Positions 30,290-39,642 are shown, counted from the stretch's first letter. The stretch is DNA of 64,000 nt from Sphingobacteriales bacterium (GCA_016711295.1 JADJTE010000007.1:62001-126000), one strand, 5' to 3'. Numbers and translations are program-made. Notes: generated by a model not told the origin, from the sequence alone.

Positions 30290-31027
30290 CTATATGATTG
30301 CCTTGCCTTTTCGCGCTACCATGATTAACCTATCCGAAGTATTCGGTTCGTAGGGTTGTAGGGCATAATTGCCCCATACTTGGCGCAATTCAAAACCGCT
30401 TTGCTGGAAATAGGCTTCAAAATCGGCGAGGCTAAGGGCTTGCACGCGCTCGACAAAATGGAATGTCTGTTCGCCGTCATATACGTCTATGGTTTTGATG
30501 ATATAGCCGTTTTCGACCTTTCGGCTGATATTAAAATGTACGTTGGCGATGGCCTTCGTTTCGGCGGGGCGCAATTGGGCAATGGTATAAGGGAGATTCA
30601 GAAAATCTATGACTAAATAAGCATCGGGGCGCAGAGCGGCATATACGGCTTGTAGGGTGCGGAGGTTATCGCCATTTTGCTCGAAGTAACCGAAGCTGGT
30701 AAATAAATTGCAGACCAAATCAAAGCTATCGGTTCGGAATACCTCGCGCATGTCTTGGACATAAAACTGCAATTGTTCGTTTGCCCACTGCTGTGCCTCG
30801 GCAATACTGGCTTCTGACAAGTCTATGCCTACTACGTGGTAGCCTTGTTGTGCCATAAATCGAGCGTGCCTGCCCTTGCCACAAGCCAAATCCAAAATAT
30901 CGGCTTGGGGTTTTAGGGCTAAATTGGACAGAAGCCGCGCTACAAATGCTTGTGCTTCGACATCGTCTCGGTGTTGGTAGAGTAGATGATAATAATGAGT
31001 GTTGAACCAATTTTTAAACCAAGCCAT
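30290..31027 (-). CDS. Class I SAM-dependent methyltransferase
   Basis: A cytosolic methyltransferase of about 245 residues from ATG 31027. SAM-binding motif I is ILDLACGKGRHARFMAQQG, followed by VVGIDLSEASI (motif II acid), FDLVCNLFTSFGYF and LRPDAYLVIDFLN. These are typical of small-molecule methyltransferases. The acceptor is not predictable. The reading frame is open up to 31213, but the upstream part (Asn/His/Pro-rich) is unlikely to be translated and overlaps the divergent gene. The start codon is only 8 nt from the start of that divergent gene at 31036. Confidence 0.87.
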   Translation of the reverse strand: MAWFKNWFNTHYYHLLYQHRDDVEAQAFVARLLSNLALKPQADILDLACGKGRHARFMAQQGYHVVGIDLSEASIAEAQQWANEQLQFYVQDMREVFRTDSFDLVCNLFTSFGYFEQNGDNLRTLQAVYAALRPDAYLVIDFLNLPYTIAQLRPAETKAIANVHFNISRKVENGYIIKTIDVYDGEQTFHFVERVQALSLADFEAYFQQSGFELRQVWGNYALQPYEPNTSDRLIMVARKGKAII

Positions 31028-31035
31028 ACGAGATA

Positions 31036-32139
31036 GTGCAAAAGAAAGTGATAAAATTAGCCTTGAAAAAAGGGCATTGCGCCTTGTTATTCGGCTTAGG
31101 GTTATTATTGCTGTTGTTGGTGGTGGCTTGCCGCCCCAATGGTGACGATGGTGCGCCGCGCAATCGTTGGGTGCAGCCCTCGTTTTATTATTGGCGGTCT
31201 GTGTACGAAACAAGTGCTGCCGATAGCCTTTACTTAGACAGCCTAAGCGTAGAGCGTTTGTATTTGCGTTTTTTCGACCTTGATTGGGACGACACCCACC
31301 GCCAAGTTGTGCCCATTGCTCCTGTGGTAATAGACGAGCCTTTGTTGTCCCACTTAGAATTAGTGCCTACGATATTTATAGCCAACCGTAGTTTTGCTCA
31401 ATTGCCTGCCGACGGCATCGATTCCTTGGCAGCGCGGGTAGCTAGGCGCGTGGCAGCTATGTGCCGACAATACAACATAGGCAACCCGATTGTGGAAATA
31501 CAATTTGATTGCGATTGGACATCAAGCACCCGCGACCGTTATTTTGCTTTCTTACGAGCCTTTGCCCAATTGCCCGCTTATCGGCATATACCTTTATCGG
31601 CAACTATTCGGCTGCACCAAATCAAATATGCTGCCCAAACGGGTGTGCCGCCCGTAGGGCGCGGTATGCTGATGTGTTATAATATGGGCGAACTGCGGGC
31701 GACTGGTACCAATAATTCTATTTTGGATACTGATATTCTATCAAATTATATTGGCAAATTGAGTACATATTCCTTGCCATTAGATATAGGTCTGCCTTTA
31801 TTTTCTTGGGGTGTAGTGTTTCGGCAAGGCAGGTTTGAGGGCTTGCTCAATGGTTGGCGCATGGCTGACGTAGCGGGTGTTGCCCAATTAAAAGCCATAG
31901 ACGACCATACTTTTCGCGTGTCAGAACCTTGGATAGTGGGCAATATTAGCTTGCAAACTAATGATGTCATTCGCATAGAGCAATGCGATATGGCGGCACT
32001 GCGCCGTGCTGCTCGGCTGTTAGCTCCGCGCTGGCAAACCGATACGGCAAGAGTTATTTTTTATCATTTAGACCCCGACATTCGCTCATATTATCCCGCC
32101 ATATATTTGCGTGAATTGATGAATGTACTAAAAAAATAA
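31036..32139 (+). CDS. Lipoprotein of unknown function, possible TIM-barrel
   Basis: A 367-residue lipoprotein of unrecognised family. The start is GTG 31036 (or the in-frame GTG at 31048), giving a hydrophobic stretch GLGLLLLLLVVAC with lipobox Cys32. The rest has alternating strand-helix segments such as VERLYLRFFDLDWD, LVPTIFIANRSFAQ, IVEIQFDCDWTSSTRDRYF and GMLMCYNMGEL. That spacing recalls glycoside-hydrolase-like TIM barrels (a DUF3142-type resemblance), but I could not place it firmly. Asp/Trp-rich strand ends could be a sugar site. It is divergent from the methyltransferase gene, with the two start codons almost touching. Confidence 0.75.
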   Translation: MQKKVIKLALKKGHCALLFGLGLLLLLLVVACRPNGDDGAPRNRWVQPSFYYWRSVYETSAADSLYLDSLSVERLYLRFFDLDWDDTHRQVVPIAPVVIDEPLLSHLELVPTIFIANRSFAQLPADGIDSLAARVARRVAAMCRQYNIGNPIVEIQFDCDWTSSTRDRYFAFLRAFAQLPAYRHIPLSATIRLHQIKYAAQTGVPPVGRGMLMCYNMGELRATGTNNSILDTDILSNYIGKLSTYSLPLDIGLPLFSWGVVFRQGRFEGLLNGWRMADVAGVAQLKAIDDHTFRVSEPWIVGNISLQTNDVIRIEQCDMAALRRAARLLAPRWQTDTARVIFYHLDPDIRSYYPAIYLRELMNVLKK

Positions 32140-32152
32140 TAAGCGTTTAATA

Positions 32153-32585
32153 AGGTTCTTTTAGGTTTGTTGTGGAATGATTATCTTTTAGCTAATTATT
32201 AGATTTACACACATGTAATATTTTTATAGCTTCCTTTCTTATCGGCGACTTCCGTTTCGTGCATAAGGAAAAAGCGTTGAAAATTAGTTTCTTGGTGCTA
32301 TAATCTAAAATAACGCCACATAGCCTTGTCTGTGTCTGTTGCCGATGCCAAGGGCATCAAACGTTTATAGACTTGTGTTGTGTATTGTTCGACCCTTTCG
32401 GGGTCGTAGTGGTTTTATCTGTTGTTTCTATAAACATTATATCCCTTCGGGATAGGCAACATATTGGTATATGAGTATGAAGTTGAGAAAGAGGAGAATG
32501 TCGTTTGGAATGCCTAATTTCGAAAATCTTACATTAATAGTTTTGACATATCAAACGTAGCTCCACAACAAACCTAAAAGAACCT
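32153..32585. mobile_element. 433-bp MITE-like element with 23-bp perfect terminal inverted repeats
   Basis: The left end 32153-32175 (aggttcttttaggtttgttg + tgg) is the exact reverse complement of the right end 32563-32585. The flanks are ttaata on both sides (32147-32152 and 32586-32591), a possible 6-bp target duplication. The inside is non-coding and carries three palindromes: gatgccaagggcatc (32344-32358), gaccctttcggggtc (32391-32405) and tatcccttcgggata (32440-32454). Confidence 0.82.
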
Positions 32586-32881
32586 TTAATAACTACCTCA
32601 TTGGGCAAAATGATAGAGATGAAAAAGGGATAAGGGGCAATCGGGTGTTTGCAAGCGAAAAAGCAAGGCTGAAATCGGAGGCGAGGTGCGAAAAAAGCGG
32701 ATACTCAAAACTAAAAAATTAGACCAGCAGTTATTTTAGGTTTCTCAAAATCCAGAATACAATTATTAGGTTTGCTCAAAGATAGGGTAATGTAATTTAA
32801 ATTAGGTACTTTTGCCGTATTTTTGCGTTCAAAAGTACTATGTTAATAATAAAGCATCCATATAAGGCTCAAAAGTAAGTG

Positions 32882-33013
32882 GTAACTATTTAGCCTTGTA
32901 GAAACAGCCCACGAGAATAGCCATTTCCAATCGAATATGCAATGATTTCAGGCATACTTAGATAAATATTGCTCATTACCCCATACCCAAAACCCTAGAC
33001 CCTAAATAGTTAC
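32882..33013. mobile_element. MITE-like element, GTAACTATTTAG family, copy B
   Basis: 132 bp from gtaactatttag to ctaaatagttac, with perfect 12-bp terminal inverted repeats, in opposite orientation to copies A and C. The inside has ccccatacccaaaaccctag. It sits 83 nt before the TonB-dependent receptor gene. No clear target duplication is seen. Confidence 0.78.
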
Positions 33014-33075
33014 AATAAAACAAAAAAATAAATACCAATAATTATATTTGAATAAGCCCAATAATTATCAATTTT

Positions 33076-33083
33076 TATCTTTG
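33076..33083 (+). promoter_or_regulatory. -7 box for the TonB-dependent receptor gene
   Basis: TATCTTTG, a perfect TAnnTTTG match, 13 nt before ATG 33097, implying a very short leader. Confidence 0.5.
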
Positions 33084-33096
33084 AACAAGTCCGCTA

Positions 33097-35715
33097 ATGA
33101 AATTTTACCTCCAAGAGATTAGCCTTATTTTGAGCCTCTTAATTGGGTGTTTGATATACCAACAACCCGTAGTAGCTCAAAGTGGCGAAGACCCCTATGT
33201 ATATGGTCAAGTAACTGATGTGTATGGACAACCTTTGGCAGGCGTTTCTATCCGCGATGCCAACTCGCGACACCGAACAATAAGCGATGCCAATGGCAAT
33301 TATACGATGCGCGTCATGGAGGGCTTGACGGCAGTGATACAGTTTCGGATGACGGGCTACCGCAACGAAGACCGCTCGGCGCGGTTGCGTCAGGGCGATG
33401 TTCGCGAAATCAACGTACAGTTAGAATCGCTAAACAAAGACCAAGCCCCCAGCAATCAGCTACCTACGGTAGATATAACAACTCGCCAAGTAGTACGAGC
33501 TTCTAATGTAGCTAAGATAGACCCGCGTTTGGTAGAAGTAATGCCCAGTGTTTCGGGCGGTCTAACGCCTCTATTGCGGGCTTTTGGCGTACAGTCGAAC
33601 AACGAACTCAGCTCGGCGTATTCGGTGCGAGGTGGCAGTTTCGACGAAAATTTGGTGTATGTCAATGATTTTGAAGTATTCCGCCCGTTTTTGTTGCGTT
33701 CGGGACAGCAAGAAGGGCTTAGTTTTATCAATCCCGATATGGTCAGTTCTGTATCGTTTTCGGCGGGCGGTTTCGAGGCAAAATATGGCGATAAAATGTC
33801 GTCTGTTTTAGATGTAAAATACAAAAAACCCCAAGCGACGCATGGTTCTTTTGCAGCCAGTTTATTGGGCGTATCCGCACATATCGAGGGTGCTGCTTGG
33901 CGCGATACGTTCGACGTAGCACGGCTCACCTATATTTTCGGGGTTCGACAGCGCAGCAATCGCTATTTGTTCAATTCGCTACCTACCAAAGGACAATATG
34001 CACCCTCGGCTACTGATGTTCAGGGTTTTGTGACCTTGCAATTGCACAAGCATTGGCAGTTGCAATTGATTGGCAATTTTTCGGAAAACGACTTCCGATT
34101 TGAACCCGTCGAATCCGAAACGAGTTTCGGTACGTTCAATACTTCGCTCAAATTGCGCGTGGGTTTTGTGGGCAAAGAGCGCGACCGCTACCGCACAGCC
34201 ATGGGCGGCACGGCTTTGGTCTATACCTCGCCCTACGACCGCCTTACGCTCAAACTGATGGGGTCGTATTACCAAACCGCCGAGCAAGAGGCTTTCGACA
34301 TCGTAGGCAGCTATTATATCGGCGAGGTAGATAAAAATTTTTCATCGGGTTCTTTCGGCGACATCGCCAATGTGCTGGGCGTAGGAGCTTACCAAGATTG
34401 GGCACGCAACCGCCTACATGCCAAAATCGTCAATGTAGGGCACAGAGGCTACCTCAATTTGTTTAAGCGGCAGTTGGTGTCGTGGGGTGTCAATTGGCAG
34501 CAAGAACGCATCAACGACCAATTGGACGAATGGTATCGGCTCGATTCGGCGGGCTATAATATCCCCTTAGCAGCGGCAAGCAACCAAATCGTTTTTCGCG
34601 AAAATCTAAATGCCCAAGCCGAGATTCATAGCAACCGCTATACCGCTTTTGTGCAAGACGAATGGAATATAGGCGCGAAAAAAAACCTATCTATCATTGC
34701 AGGCGCACGCCTCAATTATTGGGATTTGAACCGCGAACTCGTCATCAGCCCGCGCTTGCAGATTGCTTACCGCCCGCGCCTGCCTATCGCTGCCGACAGC
34801 ACCAAAGCCGTACAGAACGATTTGGTACTGCGCCTAACAGCAGGAGCCTACCATCAACCCGCTTTTTTTCGCGAGATGCGCTCGCCACAAGGCGTGGTCA
34901 ATACCGATTTGAAAGCACAAAAATCGTATCACCTAACAGGCGGCATCGACTATACGTTTAATATGTTCAATCGCCCTTTCAAACTAAGCACCGAACTATA
35001 TTACAAACGCATGTACGACCTCGTGTCGTATGATTTAGACAATATGCTGCTGCGCTATTCGGGGCAAAACAACGCAGAGGGTTATGCAGGTGGCATCGAT
35101 TTGCGTTTGTTTGGGCAATTTGTGGCGGGAGTCGATTCGTGGGTATCGCTCTCCATCTTGCGCAGCCGCGAGAACCTACGCGGCGACAGCTACCAACAAG
35201 CCTTTAATGCCGAAGGCAGACCCATCACCTTAGCAGATACTAGTACCATAGGCGACCCCATCGCCTACTACCAAGCCGTAGAGGTAGGCAGCGTACCGCG
35301 CCCAACCGACCAAACTGTCAATTTTTCGCTGTTTTTTCAGGATTATCTGCCCAACAACAAAAATTTCAAAATGCACCTACTCATGACCGTAGGCACGGGT
35401 TTCCCGTTCGGTCCTCCTGGGTCGGCGCGTTATCGCAATGCTTTTCGCATACCGCCTTATCGCCGCGTCGATATTGGCTTTTCTGCCCTACTCCTCGACC
35501 CGCACAAGCGCGACCTACCCGCCAAAAGCATTTGGCGTGCTTTCGACAGTATCTGGGCAAGCGTAGAGGTGTTCAATCTGCTGGGTGTCCAAAATACGGT
35601 GTCCTATACGTGGGTAAAAGCCATCTCGCGCGATGTGGGGCAAGAAGTATATTATGCCGTACCTAATTACTTGACAGCACGGCTGCTCAATGCTAAGGTG
35701 CTGGTAAAATTTTAA
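33097..35715 (+). CDS. TonB-dependent receptor with carboxypeptidase-regulatory-like domain
   Basis: An outer-membrane active-transport receptor, 872 residues, intact. The signal peptide is residues 1-27 (ILSLLIGCLIYQQPVVAQ). Residues about 33-110 form a CarboxypepD_reg-like beta domain (VYGQVTDVYGQPLAGVSIRD, GNYTMRV). The plug follows (about 140-235), with SSAYSVRGGSFDENLVYVND and ADPDMVSSVSFSAGGFEAKYGDK-like content. The rest is a beta-barrel with alternating aromatic strands ending in VLVKF, the terminal Phe expected for BAM insertion. There is no SusD gene next to it, so this is not a PUL pair. Substrate unknown. A mini-element starts at the base right after its stop codon. Confidence 0.93.
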   Translation: MKFYLQEISLILSLLIGCLIYQQPVVAQSGEDPYVYGQVTDVYGQPLAGVSIRDANSRHRTISDANGNYTMRVMEGLTAVIQFRMTGYRNEDRSARLRQGDVREINVQLESLNKDQAPSNQLPTVDITTRQVVRASNVAKIDPRLVEVMPSVSGGLTPLLRAFGVQSNNELSSAYSVRGGSFDENLVYVNDFEVFRPFLLRSGQQEGLSFINPDMVSSVSFSAGGFEAKYGDKMSSVLDVKYKKPQATHGSFAASLLGVSAHIEGAAWRDTFDVARLTYIFGVRQRSNRYLFNSLPTKGQYAPSATDVQGFVTLQLHKHWQLQLIGNFSENDFRFEPVESETSFGTFNTSLKLRVGFVGKERDRYRTAMGGTALVYTSPYDRLTLKLMGSYYQTAEQEAFDIVGSYYIGEVDKNFSSGSFGDIANVLGVGAYQDWARNRLHAKIVNVGHRGYLNLFKRQLVSWGVNWQQERINDQLDEWYRLDSAGYNIPLAAASNQIVFRENLNAQAEIHSNRYTAFVQDEWNIGAKKNLSIIAGARLNYWDLNRELVISPRLQIAYRPRLPIAADSTKAVQNDLVLRLTAGAYHQPAFFREMRSPQGVVNTDLKAQKSYHLTGGIDYTFNMFNRPFKLSTELYYKRMYDLVSYDLDNMLLRYSGQNNAEGYAGGIDLRLFGQFVAGVDSWVSLSILRSRENLRGDSYQQAFNAEGRPITLADTSTIGDPIAYYQAVEVGSVPRPTDQTVNFSLFFQDYLPNNKNFKMHLLMTVGTGFPFGPPGSARYRNAFRIPPYRRVDIGFSALLLDPHKRDLPAKSIWRAFDSIWASVEVFNLLGVQNTVSYTWVKAISRDVGQEVYYAVPNYLTARLLNAKVLVKF

Positions 35716-35819
35716 GTAACTATTTAGGGTATAGGGTTTTGGGTATGGGGTAATGAGCAATACTTATCTAATAATGCCTGACATCGCTGCATATTCCCCC
35801 TACAAGGCTAAATAGTTAC
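35716..35819. mobile_element. MITE-like element, GTAACTATTTAG family, copy C, with 8-bp target duplication
   Basis: 104 bp from gtaactatttag to ctaaatagttac. AATTTTAA flanks it on both sides (35708-35715 and 35820-35827), a perfect 8-bp direct repeat. The left duplicate contains the TAA stop of the receptor gene, so the insertion left the protein unchanged. Confidence 0.85.
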
Positions 35820-35928
35820 AATTTTAAGACATTTGCCTATTCGACCGAAGGGAAATGACCTTAGCCAATGTCAAGCCCAATACAACTTGAAATAAAATTT
35901 AGCACCTCAAAAAAAAATAGCCATAGCA

Positions 35929-37225
35929 ATGAACATGCTCAATAATTTTTATTCAAAAACTGGGCAGAAAATGTTCAGTTCAAAGTACAAAATTTCTATC
36001 AGCCTGAAAATGAGACGGAAATCATAGAAATTGTGCAAAAACATAAAAAAATAAGAATGGTGGGCACAGGGCACTCATGGTCTGATGTATGCCACAGCAA
36101 AGAAGCGCTTATCAACCTCGATTTATACAATAAAATAATACATATTGACCAAGAAAGAAAAACAGTAAAAATTCAGGCGGGCATCAAACTTTGGCAAATC
36201 AACGAACAATTAGATAAAGTCGGCTTGGCTCTAAGCAATTTGGGTTCGATAGACCAGCAATCGATAGCGGGTGCCATTTCCACTGGCACACACGGCACAG
36301 GTATCAATTTTCAGATTCTTGCCGCCCAAATAATCGAGTTTAGCCTGATAAAAGCTAATGGCGAAAAAATCATTATCAACAAGAATAATGATGAAAATTT
36401 ATTCAATGCTTGTGTCGTGAACTTGGGAGCATTGGGCACCATCTCAGAAATCACCCTGCAAGTGACAGATGCTTTTAATTTGCACGACCAAACCGAAACC
36501 ATCGACTTTGATAGCGTAATCGAAAATATAGATTATTATATCAATAATAACGACCACTTCAAACTGTGGTGGTTAGCCCCAACAAAAAAGGTGGTTGTAT
36601 ATAGATACCAGCGAACCAATAACCCTCGTCGCGGATCCAAAATAAAACAATATATAAGAGACCGATTCACCTCTGTTTACATATATCGCCTGCTCGTTTT
36701 GATGGGAAAAATGTTCCCATTTATAGCCAAAACCATCAATTCAATCTTGATTTGGGATTTGCGACAGCCAGTCGATAGAATAGAAAAAAGCTATAAGGTA
36801 TATAATGTGCCGCCGCCCCTAAGCACCGCGAAACAGAATGGGCTTTCGACCTACAACAAGCAAAAGAAATTCTGAAAAATTATAAAAATTTTATCACAGA
36901 AAAAAAATATAATTTAAATTTTATACAAGAAATAAGATTTACAAAAGGCGACGATTTCTGGCTAAGTGCCTCCTACCAACGAAACTCGCTCTGGTTGGGC
37001 TTGTATGCCTACGAACATGAAAAATGGCACGAAATTTTGCCCGAATTTGAAGAATTTGCCAAAAAATATAAGGGCAGACCACATTGGGGAAAAGAATCTA
37101 CTATCGATAGGGATTATTTAAAACAGCAATATCCAAAATTCGACGATTTTGTGGCACTCAAGCGCGAATTTGACCCCGATAAAAAATTTGAAAATCGCTT
37201 TATCCAAAAAATCTTTGGCGCATAA
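35929..37225 (+). CDS. FAD-linked oxidoreductase, aldonolactone-oxidase family (frameshifted)
   Basis: A flavoprotein of the VAO family like L-gulono-/D-arabinono-1,4-lactone oxidase, which oxidises sugar lactones or alditols. The FAD-binding half shows VGTGHSWSD, SIDQQSIAGAISTGTHGTG and LGALGTISEITLQV; the C-terminal ALO part ends in RPHWGKES and YPKFDDFVALKREFDPDKKF, typical of the family. The clean frame starts at GTG 36033, but the frame carries credible protein upstream (WAENVQFKVQNFYQPENETE). I infer a start at ATG 35929 or 35935 with a frameshift around 35955 in T5/A5 runs. A second shift lies near 36828, continuing ETEWAFDLQQAKEILKNY. The gene is visibly AT-richer than its neighbours, suggesting transfer. 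It precedes lspA on the same strand. Confidence 0.83.
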
Positions 37226-37303
37226 AACAAGCAATATAGTAGAACACGCAGCTATGTGTCGCGAGCCTCTCATGAAGTAAGCAACTATGCGAATATTTAT
37301 TAC

Positions 37304-37948
37304 ATGAAAAACAAATCGTTATTATTGGCAATATCGCTCATTCTATGCGTATTGTTCATAGACCAAAGCCTAAAAATTTGGATAAAAACCACGATGGTCG
37401 AGGGGCAAGAAATCCCCATTCTATCCTGGTTCAAACTGCATTTTGTCGAAAACGAAGGCATGGCATTTGGCATGACTCTGGGCGGCGATTACGGCAAATT
37501 AGCCCTGACGCTGTTTCGCATCGTAGCAGTAGCGTTCATTGCTTTCTGGTTGCACCGCTTGGTGCGCCGCGCCCCGCAGTCGATGGGCTTTATCGCCAGT
37601 TTGTCGCTCATATTGGCAGGAGCTATTGGCAATATCATCGACAGCGTATTGTATGGCGTGTTGTTTTCGGATAGTATTGGGCAAGTAGCCACATTTCTGC
37701 CTCCCGACGGCGGCTATGCCCCCTTGCTACACGGCAAAGTGGTCGATATGTTTTGGTTCCCTATTTGGGACGGCTTCTTACCGCATTGTTTGCCTATTTG
37801 GGGCGGCACTTATTTTTCGTTTTTCAACGGCATTTTTAATATTGCCGATGCCGCTATTACAGTAGGCGTAGCACTTATTTTGCTGTTCCAACACCAATTT
37901 TTTGCCCATGCCACACCCACGCCGCCCCTGCAACAGACAGAGGTATAA
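37304..37948 (+). CDS. lspA: Lipoprotein signal peptidase (signal peptidase II)
   Basis: The inner-membrane aspartyl protease that removes signal peptides from diacylglyceryl-prolipoproteins. ATG 37304 gives 214 residues with four hydrophobic helices. The catalytic aspartates lie in AGAIGNIIDSVLYG and FNIADAAITVG, both conserved; FVENEGMAFGM matches the family NxGxAFG segment. Bacteroidota LspA is longer than in E. coli because of a periplasmic loop between the two Asp motifs, as here (FLPPDGGYAPLLHGKVVDMF). The window encodes many lipoproteins that need it. The reading frame extends up to 37256, but that stretch lacks a signal-anchor look. Confidence 0.95.
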   Translation: MKNKSLLLAISLILCVLFIDQSLKIWIKTTMVEGQEIPILSWFKLHFVENEGMAFGMTLGGDYGKLALTLFRIVAVAFIAFWLHRLVRRAPQSMGFIASLSLILAGAIGNIIDSVLYGVLFSDSIGQVATFLPPDGGYAPLLHGKVVDMFWFPIWDGFLPHCLPIWGGTYFSFFNGIFNIADAAITVGVALILLFQHQFFAHATPTPPLQQTEV

Positions 37949-38114
37949 GGCAATTGACAAGAGTAATGCTTCTATCTTACTTTGTTTTACTTATCCATAA
38001 ACACACAAGCAAAATAAATATTGCATATTGTTAATATAATTATTTTTATATATATGAATTTTTGATTATAATGTAGTTATATTCTTGTTTTCCCTTGTAT
38101 TCATAACATCCATT

Positions 38115-38381
38115 GTAACTATTTAGGTATTGTGCCCCTCTATTCTAATTCATGTTTGTAGGTCGCATTTATTCCCCACAGATATAATGTTAGATGCCAT
38201 ACCTACGGCATTTTAAGAATCGTACTTGCTATATGCTACTAATATAACATGCCTACGGCATTTTAAGAAGTGATTAAGGTGTAATCTCTACAACGCTCAA
38301 ATTTAAGGTTAAATTTTCGATTTCTTACTTTTGCAGGAAATCTAATGAATAGCATAGTGGCGAAGTTGCCTAAATAGTTAC
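38115..38381. mobile_element. MITE-like element, GTAACTATTTAG family, copy F (divergent inside, carries REP-like repeats)
   Basis: 267 bp with perfect 13-bp ends gtaactatttagg and cctaaatagttac. The inside is unrelated to the other copies and holds two REP-like units, atgccatacctacggcat (38194-38211) and atgcctacggcat (38249-38261), each followed by tttaagaa. Flanks are catccatt and tatccatt, a 7-of-8 direct repeat. The remaining gap 37949-38114 is AT-rich with nothing recognisable. Confidence 0.7.
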
Positions 38382-38400
38382 TATCCATTTACCACCTCTC

Positions 38401-39642
38401 CTAAGACGCTATCAATTTATGCAATGCTATATCAAAAGCAGTTTTTGATAGGTGGTGTAGACCGCTGTTTTGGGCATGACATTCGGCAATAGCTTTGCCA
38501 ATAGTAGCCGACACGTCGCGAAACAAGGCGCGGTCGCTCATGCGCACATTGCGCTGCATGAGATAGGCAAATATACGTGCCATGCCGCAATTGGCGATAA
38601 AATCGGGAATTACGCTGCAATGTTGGTCGGCATATTGGGCAGTAGTACCAAAAAATAGGTCGTTGTCGAAAAACGGGTCATTCGCACCACAGGCAATTAC
38701 TTGCAAGCCCTTATCCAGCAAGCGGTCTAATTGGTGCTGATGAACAAGTTTGGAAGCTGCACCGGGTATAAAAATATCGGCAGACAAATCCCAAAATTGC
38801 GCGGAGGCTTCGGCATAAGGCATCATTTTGGGGTGGTCGTCCGTCAATTGATTGCCCTCGCGATTGACCATAAGCTGGCGCACCTCGGCAAAGTCTAAGC
38901 CTTCGGGTGCTATGATGCCATGTTCGCGGTCGATGATACCTACCAATTTAGCTCCTTCTTGGGCGAGGTAATAACCCGCTGCTCCCGCCACATTGCCCCA
39001 GCCCTGCACCACTACGCGCTTGCCACGTAGGTCGGTTTGGCGGTAAGTATTGTAATAATGTTTGACCGATTCGGCTACGCCATAGCCCGTAATCATATCG
39101 GCTACGGTATAGCGATATTTCTTGTCTTGCGGTGCGTAGTCGGGGTCTTCTATCACCTTCGACACGCCATAGCGCAACTGTCCGATATAATGAATTTTAT
39201 CGCTTTCGCGAGGTTGGAAATGCCCATTGACGATGCCTTCTTGCGGGTGCCACAAGCCCAAATCTTCGGTCAGCGGAATGACATGCCGCATCTCGTCTAT
39301 GTTCAGGTCGCCACCCGTGCCGTAATAATGTTTGAGCAGCGGCATCACAGCGCGAAACCAACGCTGCAAGACCTCTTCTTTGCGCGGGTCGTGTGGGTCG
39401 AAATTGATACCCGACTTGGCACCGCCAATATCAGGACCAGAAACCGAAAATTTGATTTCCATAATTTTGGCAAGGGCTTCTACCTCTTGCCGGTTCAAAC
39501 CCTTGCGCATACGAGTACCGCCACCAGCAGCACCCCCACGCAGCGAATTGATAACCACCCAACCCTCAGCACCCGTAGGCGCGTCGTACCACTCGAATAC
39601 AATGGCGGGTTTTTGGTTGCGATATTGTTCTAATAATTGCAT
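38401..39642 (-). CDS. Glu/Leu/Phe/Val dehydrogenase family protein
   Basis: An NAD(P)-dependent amino-acid dehydrogenase that interconverts an amino acid and its 2-oxo acid with ammonia; 413 residues from ATG 39642, intact. The N-terminal catalytic domain has AAGGGTRMRKGL and the catalytic Lys region SGPDIGGAKSGINFDP, then GTGGDLNIDEM. The Rossmann part has VVVQGWGNVAGAAGYYLAQEG and later IFIPGAASKLV, CGANDPFF and VIPDFIANCGMARI. Whether glutamate or a branched amino acid is used cannot be decided. The acidic insert HYIGQLRYGVSKVIEDPDYA is unlike the short leucine dehydrogenases. A -7 box lies 28 nt upstream. Confidence 0.92.
   Translation of the reverse strand: MQLLEQYRNQKPAIVFEWYDAPTGAEGWVVINSLRGGAAGGGTRMRKGLNRQEVEALAKIMEIKFSVSGPDIGGAKSGINFDPHDPRKEEVLQRWFRAVMPLLKHYYGTGGDLNIDEMRHVIPLTEDLGLWHPQEGIVNGHFQPRESDKIHYIGQLRYGVSKVIEDPDYAPQDKKYRYTVADMITGYGVAESVKHYYNTYRQTDLRGKRVVVQGWGNVAGAAGYYLAQEGAKLVGIIDREHGIIAPEGLDFAEVRQLMVNREGNQLTDDHPKMMPYAEASAQFWDLSADIFIPGAASKLVHQHQLDRLLDKGLQVIACGANDPFFDNDLFFGTTAQYADQHCSVIPDFIANCGMARIFAYLMQRNVRMSDRALFRDVSATIGKAIAECHAQNSGLHHLSKTAFDIALHKLIAS

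Larger units (their letters stand above)
32140..33096. other. Non-coding gap with two mini-elements
   Basis: No gene is visible in this 957-base gap. It holds the 433-bp inverted-repeat element, three REP-like palindromes inside it, MITE copy B, and a TACTTTTG box at 32807-32814 that copy B now separates from the receptor gene. Confidence 0.7.

Noticed and set aside
32140..33096. Gap searched for a transposase gene belonging to the inverted-repeat elements
   Set aside because: No open frame of useful length lies between the ends; all elements here are non-autonomous.
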